Source: Dinochytrium kinnereticum (Eukaryota > Chytridiomycota > Chytridiomycetes > Chytridiales > Chytridiaceae). From it: DNA of 64,000 nt. Numbering within the stretch: position 1 is the first letter of the stretch; each line of letters begins with the position of its first letter. The DNA lies in NCBI GenBank assembly GCA_027604005.1, contig JADGJT010000057.1, forward strand, positions 18,163-82,162, given 5' to 3'. Below the pieces are notes generated by a model that did no database searches, was not told where the DNA came from, and saw nothing but the letters and a program-made list of their open reading frames with translations. The position numbers were made by a program, and so were the translations under genes. This document shows, piece after piece, positions 13,637-26,003 of this stretch.

Positions 13637-16600
13637 ATGGCGTCCTCAGGAAATCCGTCAGGATCATGGTTTAACCTGGATGCGCGCAACCTGCAGAACA
13701 TCAACCTTTCGTCCATCGCCTCAAAGGTTACATCCATCATGAAGGAATCCCCATTCTCCGAATCATCATCCCACTTAGGCGACCCAGACTCCTACCGAAA
13801 GAAGCATGACGACGACCCTCTTCACATTGACAATGGATTTGATGGAGAGATTGAAGGTCTGCTTTTATTGTTTTGAAGAAGAGATGGATGGGTTGTCTAA
13901 ATCATGAATCTCCTAAGATCTAAATAGCTTTCCATCCTCAGAACCTTCATTTGAAGATCTGAAGAGAATGAACCGCGACTTAAGAATGGAGGTGGGTTAC
14001 TAACAGGTATGAGTTAACTTCTGATCGATGTTCTTGAAATGATCAGCTTCAGCGAACGCAACAGGATTTGCACGAGGAAATAAGCTCGCGGGACAACCAT
14101 ATCAAGGCTCTGGAAGCCCGTTTGGTGGCCATGCGCCAGTCTGCGGCCTCACCACCTCAGAGCCCATCACAGGATTCAGATCGTGCTGCTCTGCTTCAGG
14201 AAAAGCTAAATAAGGCGGTTTCTCATTTAAAACCCTTGATTGAGGAGAATAAATCCTTGTCCGCACGGCTTGAAGACAAGGAGAAGAATGAATCAAGACT
14301 CTTTGAAGAGATTCGACGACTCAAGTCTCAGTCTGCACCAGTTGAAAGCTCAAGCGACCTACTAGCTGTCTCCGAATGGAAAGAAAAATACGATTTCATG
14401 AAGGAGCACGTTGCAAATCTTGAGGAAACAGTCACCGAACTCAATGAAAAGGATCTAGAGCTCAGAAAAAAATTGGATTCTGTCACAAAGGCTGATAAGG
14501 CCAAGGCCAAGGAATTGGACGAGTTGCACCGCACGATTAAAGACCTTCGCCAACAAACCGCCGATCATCCTATAGCTGCTGGTGTTGAAGAGGAGTTGAA
14601 AGAGCAGTTACAGAAGCTGATTCTTGAAAAGGCTTCTCTTGATTCGCAGCTTAAGACAGCCACGGAAGAAAGATCTGAGGCTCTTGAGGCTGTAGAGAAG
14701 CTGAGCGAGGACTTTCAGAAAAAACTAGTCAAGCTTGAGGAAGAGAAGAATGCAAGAAAACAGACTTTCCAGTCCGAGTTGGAGAAAAGGCAAGCTGAAA
14801 TCGCTGCCTCTGCTGCACAAGTTTCTCAGCTTTACGTGGAAATGGAGACTCTCTCAAAAAGTCTCTCTGAGCGTGATGAGAAAATTGCTAATATGGATGA
14901 GGAGTTGGGAGCATTAATAGAGGTTCGAGAACAGACATCGCGGAAGGAAGCCGAGATACAAAGGCTTGAAAAGGACATTCTGGCTCTCTCACAAAAGCTG
15001 AAAGACTTAAAGGTCGAGAATATTGAACTTGAAGGCCGACTACAAGAAACCGATAAAAGCAACTCTGATGCCTCCGATTTGCAGGCTGAGAAAAAAAGAT
15101 TGGGCGAGGAACTGCAATCTCTCCAATCTGCAAACGAATTAGCCTTAGCTGAATTCGAACGCGAAAGGCAAACGCTTATTGAGGAGGCGGCTCAAATCAC
15201 GATTGAGTTGGAGAATAAACACGTGGCTTTCCAGGCTGAGGCTGCCCAAGTCGCATCCCTTAGCTCTAAATTGGAAGCTAACGTGGCGTCCATTTCCGCT
15301 TTGGAGGCAGAAAACGAAGCCATCTTCCAAAAAATGGAGTCGGCTCAGAAGGAAATTCTCGCACTATCCTCTAAAGTAGAAGCCCTTTCACGCGAAAAGG
15401 CAGCTCTTCAAAGCCAACTGGATGATGCTTTTTCGAACCAACGAGAATCGCAGTTCAATAATGATGCATTGAAGCATGATCGGGAGTCTATCATCGCCCC
15501 TTTGGCTTATCTATCTCAGCAGTTCTATGACTATATTTTGTGTCTTAATGAAAATGGTGAACCTCGTGGTATTTTATTCAGCGGCACGAATGTGCCTGAC
15601 GAGGTTTCGGATTCGTTGCTATCTCTTCAAGCTCTGTGCGAAAAGTTTCAAGACGGGCTTCGCACAAAGGAGAGAACTATGGCAGAGCTTCGGGATAATG
15701 TCACTGGTGAGGATATCGTTGTTCCTACTATGTATCCGTCAGGTATTAATAATATTACCTTACAATATAGCCTTTGAACAACTTACCGCAGACTTGAATG
15801 CGGAGATTGAGGAAAGGACGGGCAACCTGAGTGCTGTTCATCAGGAACTGTCCATTTTGCGAGAAGAAAAGGACCGCATTACCTCTGAGCATGCCCTGTT
15901 AGTTGAGAAGCTCTCCACAGTAAAAAGCTCTGTTATGCCAAAACTTCAAGCCGAAATGGTATGAATCTCTTCTCCGCTCAAACCCCTTTTCTAACATTAC
16001 CGCAAAATAGGACGAAAGTAATCGGCTTCGAGAAGAAGTTACCTCACTTAATTCTATAATCTCCTCCCTTCGCGAGGAACGTGCCCTTCTCAAAAGCGAG
16101 ATGGCCTCCCTCGCAAACTCAGATGCCCACCTCCGCGATATATCCACCCAAAACTCGGCCGAATCCAACCGCCTTCAATCCGAGCTGGACGCAACTGTTA
16201 CCGAGCTTGAGGCGACGAAGTCAGAGCTAGAGAAGGTCCAGCGCCGGCTATCCGCTCTTCAGCATCATATGGCGGAGACGGAGGAGGCTAATACCCACGA
16301 AGCCCTCAGAATAGAATCGACGCTAGCGGAATACAAGACTCGCGTTGAGAGCCTAGAACGAGAGAGAGAAAACTGGGAGGAGGTTGCGCAGGAATCCCAG
16401 GATGCCGTGAGAATTGCAGAGGACCGTGCTGCGGAGGCAAAGGAGGCGGCAGAAAAGGCTAGGGAGGAGCTTGAGCTAGCGCTAAGGGCTCGAGAGCGCG
16501 ATCAACTCAGTATCTCTAACCTTCAGTCTGTTTTAGAGGAGTTTCAAGCAGGTACGTAACGGAATGTCATTTTGGGGCATTACTGTGTGTGTATGCTTAT

Positions 16601-17422
16601 ATTGTTGTTATCTTTTCTCTGTTCGAAACTTCAGCCAAAGAAGGGGAGATTGAGTTTGAGCTGGAGAGTTTGAAAAAACAGCTCCAGACTGCGACGAAAT
16701 CACTTGAGGAATACCGAGAAAGGGCGTTGAAAGCGGAGGAACAGATTAGCGAGTTGGACGTAGATGCACCTAATCTGTCGGAGCTCGAGACTGAACTTCA
16801 GGAGAAGAGCGTGGAGGTTGGCAGACTTCGGGCAAGAGGTTTGTCCCTTTGATATCCTTTTTCCCGGCTTTGTTGTTCTTAATAACCCTTTGCAGTTATC
16901 TCCCTAGAGTCCTACCTGGCGGAGGCGATTCGGCGGGCTGGATCTCCTGATAACCAGGTAGATAGAAGGCTGATATCAAACCTGGTTGTCCAGTTCATGT
17001 CAACGGCTCGCGGCGATACGAAGCGATTCGAGATGTTATCTGTTATTGCCAATGTCCTAAGGTTGACGGACGAGGATAAGGTGAAGATTGGGTTGCTACG
17101 AAAGGTCGGAGCGAATCCGCCTCCTACCAGTCCTTCTGCTGCTACGGGGGAGAGCTTTACAGATCTTTGGATATCTTTCCTTATCAGGGTACGCATTGCC
17201 TGTTTTTTCAAGCTTCTCAGCTCAATAACTTATTTGACTTCAAATTCTTTTGATTTTCAGGAATCGGGCAATGCACATCTTAAGGAAGAAGTTGACCTTG
17301 CGAAGAAAGGGGAAGCTGCCACGACCGATCCTCCGGGTTTTAAGGAGAGTGAAAAGCAACCGCCTGCAGACTTGACGGCTAGCCGGCGCGGGAGCAACTT
17401 TTTTAGCTGGAAGAAAGACTGA
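13637..17422 (+). CDS. RUD3: Rud3/GMAP-210-type golgin with GRAB domain
   Basis: Long coiled-coil tether of the cis-Golgi; family members bind Arf1 through the C-terminal GRAB domain. Exons 13637-13856, 13942-13991, 14047-15706, 15771-15958, 16011-16551, 16635-16838, 16896-17188 and 17261-17422 give 1105 residues. The N-terminal 60 residues resemble the start of golgins (WFNLDARNLQNI). Heptad-rich coiled coil runs from about 90 to 950. The GRAB region is VDRRLISNLVVQFM..ARGDTKRFEMLSVIANVL at about residues 970-1010, followed by FTDLWISFLIRES. Splitting exon 3 at 15706 with a GTGAGG donor is preferred over a 28-nt alternative intron. A downstream ATG in exon 1 is not excluded. Confidence 0.9.
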
Positions 17423-17554
17423 ATTTTTCGCGTCCATCGCTTTTGTACTTTAATAATAGATGCATTGAGTGGCCAGTCATGGTCCCTTATTAACTTTTGG
17501 ATTTTTTTCAAGCATCACAATGTAACATTTTCGATATTTTGGTTTTGGTCTGAA

Positions 17555-18494
17555 ATGAATTTACGGTCAGGAAAGGTCACCCGCAACCTCGCCAACCCGA
17601 TCCTACTCGTCCTCGACCTCAACGGGACACTTATCGACCGCTTAGTAACATCCACCGACAAAGCCCTTGCCCGCCAAAATCCCCTCTGCCCCCTCGTCCC
17701 CGACTTTCATCTCAATGGAGCAAGGTAAGGCCATCACCCCAAGAAAAGACGCCCATCCCACCCCACAAAGCTAAGCAAAACGCAATACCCTTTGCAAGAG
17801 TGTACCTCCGCCCTTATCTCGATCGATTTCTGGATGACCTATTCCAGGAATTCAAGGTAGCAGTGTGGACATCGGCCACGACCAAGAACAGCGTGCCGCT
17901 TGTTCAGAACATTTTTGGAAAAAGATGCAAGCAGCTTGCTTTTCATTGGGACAGGTCGAGATGTGATCTTGTGTCGGAGATTGGGAATCCTTATGGAAGT
18001 GTAAAGAATCTTGAGAAAGTTTGGTTGGATTCTACGGTCAATGCTGGAGGTATTTGGAGTGAGGTGAGTCGTTTTGGTTTGTTTTTCTTAATCCTTGCCA
18101 CAATCAAGCGATCTTCTTCCCACGAATGAAACGAAATAATTAATGAAATCCCTTGATGTAAAAGAAAAATACCCTCCTTATCGATGACACCCCACGGAAG
18201 TCAACAGAAACTCCACAAAACCTTCTCTGGCTCCCAACCTACGCCGCTTCAAACCTCACCATCAACTTCGACCACGACACGACCCTCCTCTGCGTCTCAG
18301 CCTATCTTCAACGTCTGGCAGCGGCGCATAAGGTGAATCCTGTAGAAGATGTGAGAAAATGGGTGGAAGACGTGCCGTTGTTTGTTAAATCTGAGGAACA
18401 CCAATTGCCCGTGCCTTACCTTGAATTTGCGGTGACGCCTGGAGAGGAGTTGATCGAGAGGAGACATCGGAAGACGAGAATGTCTGGGAATTAG
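17555..18494 (+). CDS. FCP1/NIF-like HAD-family protein with DLNGT motif
   Basis: Haloacid dehalogenase-fold protein of the FCP1 homology (CTD-phosphatase-like) family, 254 residues from exons 17555-17724, 17799-18063 and 18165-18494. Motif I reads LLVLDLNGTLIDR, so the usual DxDGT has Asn in place of the second Asp, the residue that acts as general acid/base. Motif II is VWTSATTKNS and motif III IDDTPRKS, followed by the FDHDTTLL stretch. A subgroup of fungal FCP1-domain proteins carries this Asn, so it is probably a natural variant with altered or no phosphatase activity. Cellular role unknown. It is followed by about 1.5 kb of low-complexity DNA. Confidence 0.85.
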
Positions 18495-20040
18495 TTTTTT
18501 AATTTACTTTTTTTTAATCTGGGGTGTGGGCACGTAGGACTAGGATACTAGTTTTCTTACTTGGAATCCGGGTTTCTGTATATGTATATACGTGTGTTTT
18601 TTTTACCTTCGTTCTCGCTCCCACTGAATCTTGATCTGCCATTTGCGTTAAAAAAATATTTTACCTTAATCAGTACAGGAAAAGTAAATATTACTTTAGC
18701 CGATCCTTTTTTTTCTCGGTTATAATTGCTTGCTTTGAATCTTAAAAATCTATTTTCCCCTTATGCTTTGTAAACTACCAGTATTCTACTTGAAATTGCA
18801 TATCAACAAACACAAACTATACCAACCGAAAAAAAAAATATGTAAGCATGTATATGAATGTAGTTGGGTTGCCCTTTTTCTTGTCTTTTTCGATTGCTAA
18901 TTTACTTGCGCGATTATAATTGATACCCCCCCCCAAAAAAAAAAACAAAAAAAAACAAAACCCCACCTGACATGGCAAAACTTCCAACTATCAATCTTAA
19001 ATTTCATTTTTTTCATCATTAAACATTATTATCAATAAGAAAACCTCCTCGTCGTCAGCAACCATTATCAATAATGCAAAAATGTTGCTAGATAAATCTA
19101 AATGCAACAAGAAATACAATCGCAAAACAAAAAGAAATTAATAAAATCCTTTGACACATACCGAGATTAAATTAAATGACAAAATGGGAAACAAAAAAAC
19201 ACCGTTCATGTATCCACCACATCGGTTTTCTCTTTTTATTTACTTTCTTATTCTCATCAATTATATGCGAAAAAGTACTAATGGAAAGCAGAACGGGACA
19301 AAAAAGGAAGGAAAATAAAGAAAAAGCAAGAATAAAAAACAGAGGAAAAAATGAAATCACAAAACAATCAGGATGGGGGGCTTTTAAACAATAAGGAAAA
19401 AAGAGAAGCAAAACAAAAAAAAAAGGCAAATAATAAAAACAATTCGAAGGAAAGGACAACTTATATAAAGGGCTAAGAAAAAAAAAGAAAAAAGGAAAAA
19501 GAAAAGAAAGGCAAAGTCTTAAACTCAGTCGAAGCCAACAGCCAAATATAGGAAGTCGGGGAAAAAAAAAAGCAACAAACAGTAAGGAGAGCGGCCGATA
19601 AAAAGACAGAGAGTACGAAAGACAATCAGCGTTAAGAAGACAAACGAAAAAACAACAACGGTGACTTTGTCGCCACGGACATAGCAAAAAACAAGAAAAT
19701 AGAAAACCTAGTGACGACGGTACGATAGTAGGAGAATGGTGGGCAGCCCATATGCGTATATAAGAAAAAAAGGACGAAACATAACAGCAAATCAGCAATC
19801 CAAAAGCACTAAAAAAATCAAGATATTTTTGAGGGGGAGAGGGAAAGGGTAATGAAAGAGCAGGGGAGTAAAGGTAAATTCATAAAAAACCAAAAAGAGG
19901 GGGGGGGTGGGGGTGGGGGAGGGGATAATTGCATGGGGAATTTTAAAAAAACAAACAGGAATATATAAAAAGGTAGTAAACCAGCAACAATAAAATTCTA
20001 CCTCCTCCCTCACCCCAAAGAACCCACCCTCAATCCCCCC
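18495..20040. repeat. Low-complexity, strand-asymmetric intergenic tract
   Basis: No gene is supported. The stretch holds C and A homopolymers (10 C followed by 11 A near 18927-18948) and, at about 19160-19990, a purine-dominated plus strand of several hundred bases. The 208-codon minus-strand frame at 19172-19798 is only Leu/Phe/Ser-rich translation of this purine bias. Confidence 0.6.
19899..19924 (+). repeat. Potential G-quadruplex tract
   Basis: Four G runs (9, 5, 5 and 4 G) separated by single bases T, T and A. This meets the simple definition of a plus-strand G-quadruplex motif. It lies in the presumed 3' flank of the TCP11-like gene. Confidence 0.6.
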
Positions 20041-20310
20041 TTTGCCCCCTCCCCCTCCCTTGTCTTACCCCCCCCAGCCGCCGCTCCAGTCAGCCCCACC
20101 CCAGTCCCGGCCCGGGCCCCCCCCCGCCCAACCCCCGCCGCCAGCGGAGACCCCCCCCCCGCGGGCCCCGCGGGGCCCCCCGGCCCCGCCCCACCCCCCC
20201 GCCCCGCGGCGGCCGCCGACGCCCCCCCGGCCGGGGCCTGGGGCAGGTATGGGGTTGTGCCCAGGGTTGGCGGGCGGGGGGGGGAGGACGGGGGAGGGGG
20301 NNNNNNNNNN
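20041..20310. other. Extreme C/G-rich block ending in a 10-N assembly gap
   Basis: About 260 bases of nearly pure C and G on a genome that is otherwise AT-rich, directly abutting ten N at 20301-20310. The block sits where the 3' end of the TCP11-like gene should be. It is likely either a real GC microsatellite that broke the assembly or low-quality sequence at a contig end. It should not be read as coding. Confidence 0.6.
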
Positions 20311-23300
20311 GATTCACAGCCGCAGCGGTCCCCGCAGTTCCACTCGTAACCGCCTCACCCCCCCCAACCCCACCCCCTCCAGCAACCACGGTGGCCAACC
20401 CCCTGACCTCCTCATACATTCCTGCGTAAACGTCAAAATAAGCGGCGCGATTGAACTCTGCGAGTCGCCCGAGCCGTTCGGCGAGGTCGCGAATTTCGTC
20501 CTCGAGTTCTGTGAGACCGTGCCGCGCGATCTTAGTCTTATCGAGGGAGAGGGTGGGTCTTGGTTGAGGTAGAGGTGTTGGGTCGGTCGCACGTATTGTT
20601 GTTGCGACGATGGTTGTTCCCAAGGACGTTGAAAGAACTCCTTTGATCCACCCGGAGAGATGTTCACCAACCCTCCCAGAGATCATGGAGTAGAGTTTCG
20701 AATCAGGACTTAAAGTTTTATCAACCATCCCAGAAAGCAACGTCGTCTCCTGCTGCGAGAACTTGGCGCCTCGAATCTCTCCAGCAGCACGAGCAAGTTC
20801 CAAGACGATGTGGTGCATGGAGGTCTCAGCATCGTTCAGAAGCACCCATAGGTTTCGCTTTGTTGTAGCCAGATGAGTCGAAGTGCACTTTGCTCCAGCA
20901 GCTTGACGAAACAGAATCAACAACGCGGACATGATGGTAATATCCTGCCAATCATTTCGATACGTCACGAGTCGCACCGAATCCATTTTAAACGTCTCTG
21001 GGACGAGTGACGAGATCTTGGTGGATTCGGCAAGGACATGTGAATGACCAATCAGATTCAACAGAGCTTCAATGTAAACGTCGGTGAAGGTTGGGAGGGT
21101 TGTAGGGGGCGGTTGCGATGTGTTGAGACGGGTGAAGGCGTCGGTCAACCAGGCTTTAGTGAGAGACGTGCCGACTTCTTCAAAGTTGTCTTTGAACCAG
21201 TTTCGCTCATATTCGATGGCATGTTCGACGACATATGGGCGGAGACGGTGAAGCTGATGATTAGCGTAGTCCTGTAAAAGAGAAAGAAAAAGTGTTAAAA
21301 CCAAAAGGTTATGCCACAAATCAAATAAAAAGAAAAAAGAAAGAAAAAAAAGGAATCAAAAACAAAAACAACACAACCACCTACCAATTTCATCATCTCC
21401 AAAACATCAAAACAAACTCTCAACCCCTCCGCAAACCTCCCCCCAAAAAACATCTCCCCCATCTCATCCAGCATCCCATCCCTAGCCGGCGCGCAATTCG
21501 CCCTTAACAAACCCCCAACATACCCCATGAGCGCCTGAACCCCAAGCACTCCGTGTTCAATCTGCTGAGCAATCAACCGGACATCCACATTTCGTTCCAC
21601 CTCCTCCCTCATCTCATCCGAATAAGGAAGGAGCTCGACAATAATGCATCGAATCTCAAATAGGAGGAGCGGGAGACGGTAGAGATGAGAGTTGCGAATC
21701 TCAGTGTCGACTTCGGTCCAGTAGACGTTGGCGCGGTGGCGTTTTTGGTCGCCGCGTTCGCCTTCTATGTTGGGTTTAAATTGGAGGTTGGGATCAAAGT
21801 AAAGGTCGTGTCGGAGTTGGACGTTGGAGATTATCTGACGGGTTATGATGGGGTTAAAAACACGCATTCTCTTAACCAAGGAAGGAGGAAACACAAGAAA
21901 GGCTATAAAATCGCAAAAAAAAAACCGCCGGCCCTGCTCCTCAAAAAAAAAAATGTCCACACTCTTCGAACAAACAAACAAAAAAATACAAACCTCATCC
22001 ATATCCAACTCCCTTAACGTGAACCTCGTAATGGGGGGCAACAACCCTAACAACTCCAAATACTCCGTCTCATCCAACGAATCAAACAAATGCGGCGGTA
22101 AACTCTTACACCTCTTAATAGTAACCGTGAGCGGCTCACTCAACACCCCCAATCCCGTTCTCCTCCTAACATCCTCCACCTCCCTACTACTACCTCCATC
22201 AGGCGTGCTGACAGAGCTCCCAGACGACAGCATGGAAGCAGGTGAAGTCACCACAGATGGCACCGTCAACGACAATCTTATCGACGGAACAACAGCCGTT
22301 GCCAACTCCTTCTGCGACGACCAGTCTAATGACGGCCGTGACGACGAGGTGAGCGACGGGGAGAGAATGGCGCCAACGTCGCTGATGGAGAGCTGAGGAG
22401 TAATGGTCGATGGCTGGACTAGCCGTGACGAGGTAGAGGAAGATCGGCTAGATGGTTGGTGGGTGCTGCTTCTTCTTTGACGTTGATGGCGTGGGGATGT
22501 GTTTTCATCTGTGCTGCTGACGCTTCGACTTCTTCGACGCATTTTTTTGGTTCGTGTTGGGGTGGGTTTTCCTGTTGCAGAGGAAACGGACAGCCTTCCC
22601 CCGTGAGGTAGACAAGCAGACACGCCGTCTTCACCGATAACGCCGAGCAACCGTCCCCCCCCTGTAACCTCCTCCTCCTCCTCTTCACCTTCCTCGTACT
22701 CGTCATCCCCGTCATCATCATCGTGATCCATGGCATCGTCAACATCCCTCAGTCTTTGCTCAAGGCCTTCAAATGCATTGGAGGAGGACGGTGGAAGTCT
22801 TGAAGATGCTGATGCGGAAGAAGAGGATGCGATCAGTGAGGCGAGGATGTGCTTTGCAGCGATCGTCACCGAGAGGGCCGGTGAAGGTGATCGTGAAGAA
22901 AGGGAATGGGGTGGAGGAGAAGACACGCGGGCCGGCTGAGCGTTGTACTCTTCCTCTTCTTCGTCAACGTCATCTTCAATCATCATGTGATGATGATAAT
23001 CAGAGCTCCGTCTCCTTCTTATCTTCTTCCTCCCGAGTCTCCCCGCACCTGAACCCCGTCGCCCACCGCCACAAGAAGACTCCATCATCTCAAGATCCTC
23101 ATCCACATCCGCCTCCTCCCCACCCCAATCCTCATCTTCCACTTTCCGCCCACTCCCGGGAGGTCGAAGAAGTGGGGGCGCGCCTGGATACGCCGCCACG
23201 ATCGTCGACGACGGGCCGGAATCTTTAGACCAGTCTAATCCTGCAATGCGAAGACGTTCTCTTGGATCTGGGTGGAGAAGACCGGCTGCACGTGAGAGCA

Positions 23301-25221
23301 ACTCGGGGGTCTCTGTTGACACGCTTTGGCGCATGGTCCATCGCATCCCCTCCACCGTTCTCTCAGAAGTGGCGTATGACCTAGCTCTTACCGTCCCCTC
23401 GTCAACCTCATCGTCGTCATAATCATCATCGTCATCATCACTCTCCTCCTCACACTCGAAAGCAGCCTCCCTCGAAAATCGTCCCGCAAGCGCATTCTCC
23501 GAAAACGCCCTCCTTAAAGCCAAAAACTTTCTCAGTCGCTGCAACATGGCGACCGTCTGCGCGTGCTCAACAACCGCTCCATGACGATCAACGCATTGCT
23601 TTAATATCAGCTGTCGTTTTAAGGATGCCGCTGACATCGCGTACTCTGATCGTGCTCGAAGTTTGAGTGCTGCCAACCGTTCACCTTGGCGAAGAAGAAG
23701 GACACGATATCGAATGTGTTCGGAGCGGCGTGAGAGACGGGAAGTTTGGTCGTGGAGGCGGGTGAGGCGACGGAGGTGCGCGTCTGTGTGGCGGGTGGTC
23801 GCAAGTGAGGAGTCGATAAAGGTGGTGGCTGAGGAGATGCGGGGAAAGGAGAAGTGACTGTGTGGTTGCATTGGGAGAAAAATGTGCAGAGACTGAGACA
23901 AGGGAAACGTGCTAGTCGGTTGCTGTTGTTGTTGGAGCTGCTGGCGACGGTGCCTACGAAGCCGAGAGATTGCTGACACAACAGCTAGTGAAGCTTTTCC
24001 ACCTCTTCCATGAGAGTTCCGTCTCCAATGCCCTCGAGGGCCACCTCTTGGCGTCACATCCACTCTCCTTTGAGCGACCGACACAAACTCGACAAAGAAG
24101 GAGCAAGAGTTTGACTTTCGCGAAAGGACATGGACGTGGAACCCAGGCAAGACGGACTGACTCGGTCGACGGGTGGCGAGCGCATCAGTCGACGGTGAGG
24201 GCGAAGGCGATGGGAACGAGGAGGATAGAGTGGAAGTGTTGATGGCTGCCGAGAGCAGCGCTGCAGACGGGGTGGTGACGACATCGGTGGCGATGGTGGC
24301 GGGGTGGATGTGGACAGCCGCATCAGAGGATGCATGTTGATGGTGGAGGAGAAGGTTGAATGGGATGGTGCCCGGCCCTCCCACCCCTCCAGAATAAAAC
24401 TGCTGCTGCTGCTGCTGAATCGGTGTCTTCCAGATTGCCGTACCCCCCATGTCCATCGAGAGTTTACCTCCAGCCGTCGACGCTGGTGTTTGAAGATGAT
24501 GTGAATGATCAAAAGATGTCGATGATGCTGCTAACTCAACGGCGACGCCGCCCGAAGAGGTCTCGACAACTGCACCACCGCATGCAAGACCACAGGCGGT
24601 CGACGTTAAGGTAGATTGAGTCAAGCCCCCTACAGACATGTTGCTCCCTCCGCCGACAACACTGTAAGTACTGCTGCAGCCGTTGATGGGTGAGGTGGTG
24701 GCAGCGGCAGACGAAGTCGAGGCCGTGCGTTTCATGTCCACCATCATGGGGACACCAACACCACCACCACCTGTTGAGGTGGCAGATGACAACGTGGAAA
24801 GGTATGATGGTTGGTCATTTGATGCTGATGCTGATGAAGATGATGCGGAAAAGACCTGTTGCGCAGTGTGGAGGTGGTGGTGATGGTGATGATGGATGTG
24901 ATGGTGATGATGATGATGAAAGTGAAGCTCGTCGAACGCTGAGGATGCGGGTGAGGGTGAGGCTGAGGGTGAGGGGGGTGAGAGATTGATCTTGCGGGTT
25001 GATGACGACGGGTGATGTTGGTGCACAGAGGGAGAGGAGGAGGGGGATGACTGTGCAGCGGTTGAAGCAGGCATGACTGCTGCTGCCGCTGCTGCTGCTG
25101 AAGAAGAAGAAGAAGAAGAAGTGGAAGAAGAAGAAGCCATGGAGGTTGGTGGCGACATCATGACAGAGTCTTGAGGAGCAAGAGCAAGAGCAGGAGAGCA
25201 CGGGTGGTGGTGGTGGTGCAT
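20311..25221 (-). CDS. TCP11/Sok1-family protein, 3' end interrupted by gap
   Basis: T-complex protein 11 family, which in yeast includes SOK1, a suppressor of protein kinase A loss; the molecular role is not settled. Minus-strand exons 21994-25221, 21385-21870 and 21271 down to the gap. The first 1076 residues are mostly low complexity: poly-Ser, poly-His near residues 100-120, acidic runs, and a basic helical part (LRRLTRLHDQTSRLSRRSE). The conserved TCP11 region begins near residue 1050 with YLELLGLLPPITRFTLRELD and RVFNPIITRQIISNVQLRH, then NLQFKPNIEGERG and HQLHRLRPYVVEHAIEYERN. The frame is open to the N run, so the stop is unknown. The first ATG of the open frame is used; a shorter start is possible. 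Confidence 0.85.
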
Positions 25222-26003
25222 GCAGGGTGTGGTCTTCAGCTCCGTTGAAGGTGAAGAAAGGCTCTCCTCCGCCCCTTCTCTGGACGTTGCTCCGTCTACT
25301 GTTCACCTGCGGTGGAGGTAGCTGTGCTCCGCAGCGAGCGGTAAGATGCCGGTGCGATGTGTGGATGGGATGTCGTTGGATGGGTTGGTGGTGGTGGAGG
25401 TGGGTTGTTGTTCGCCCAATAATACCACCTGTGATACTGGACGGTTGCAATCTCCCTGCCAGTCGCTGTGTGACCCTTCTTCTGGTTTGGAGGGTTCCTG
25501 CCAGTCAGACACAGACAAGTATCACGTGATCAACACGAATGGGAAGAGTGCGACAGAAGGCATGGAAGCAGCGCCTGCAGAATTAATTCTTGCTGATGAT
25601 GATCCAACGCTTGCTTTTGCTCCAATAATAATACCTGCTACAATTAATAATAATAATATTCATTATAGTAACAATGCACAACGATGTGCGGATTTCTCCA
25701 GATATCCCAACGGATCTCTCTCTTGGATATCCCGGCAGATCTCTCTCTCTCTCTTGCATTGATGCGCACGCTTGATGCAGCTGTCTATGCAAAATCCATT
25801 AAACTGCTGGCTGCGATTATTCATTGATTTTTTTGTCCCCCCTCATGAGTCTGAGGAATCACTACCCTTGCTTATTCTTCATTTTTTGTTATTATTAATT
25901 TGAATTGATGAGCAAAAAATCATTTCTGATACAGAATTATATTTAATAAATGGTAATAATAAATCAGACAAACCAACCAACACGCGAAGCTTCTGCCTGC
26001 AAC
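25222..26003. promoter_or_regulatory. Divergent intergenic region with a CT-rich direct repeat
   Basis: Separates the minus-strand TCP11-like gene from the glucosidase I gene. ORFs here are shadows of simple sequence. At 25701-25756 a unit GATATCCC..GATCTCTCTCTTG occurs twice in tandem (25 and 31 bp), the second with an expanded CT run. AT-rich from about 25800 onward. Confidence 0.5.

Noticed and set aside
15743..15770. 28-nt intron in the RUD3-like gene
   Set aside because: An upstream GTGAGG donor at 15707 gives a 64-nt intron in the same phase and is more plausible.
19172..19798. 208-codon minus-strand ORF, Leu/Phe/Ser-rich, resembling a membrane protein
   Set aside because: Its composition follows directly from the purine-rich plus strand; no start context, splice support or family motif.
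20042..20572. 176-codon plus-strand Pro-rich ORF across the gap
   Set aside because: It runs through ten N and a C/G homopolymer block; antisense to the TCP11-like gene and without a family match.
22730..23228. Plus-strand ORFs antisense to the TCP11-like gene
   Set aside because: Shadows of simple repeats encoding Ser, Asp, Glu and His on the minus strand.
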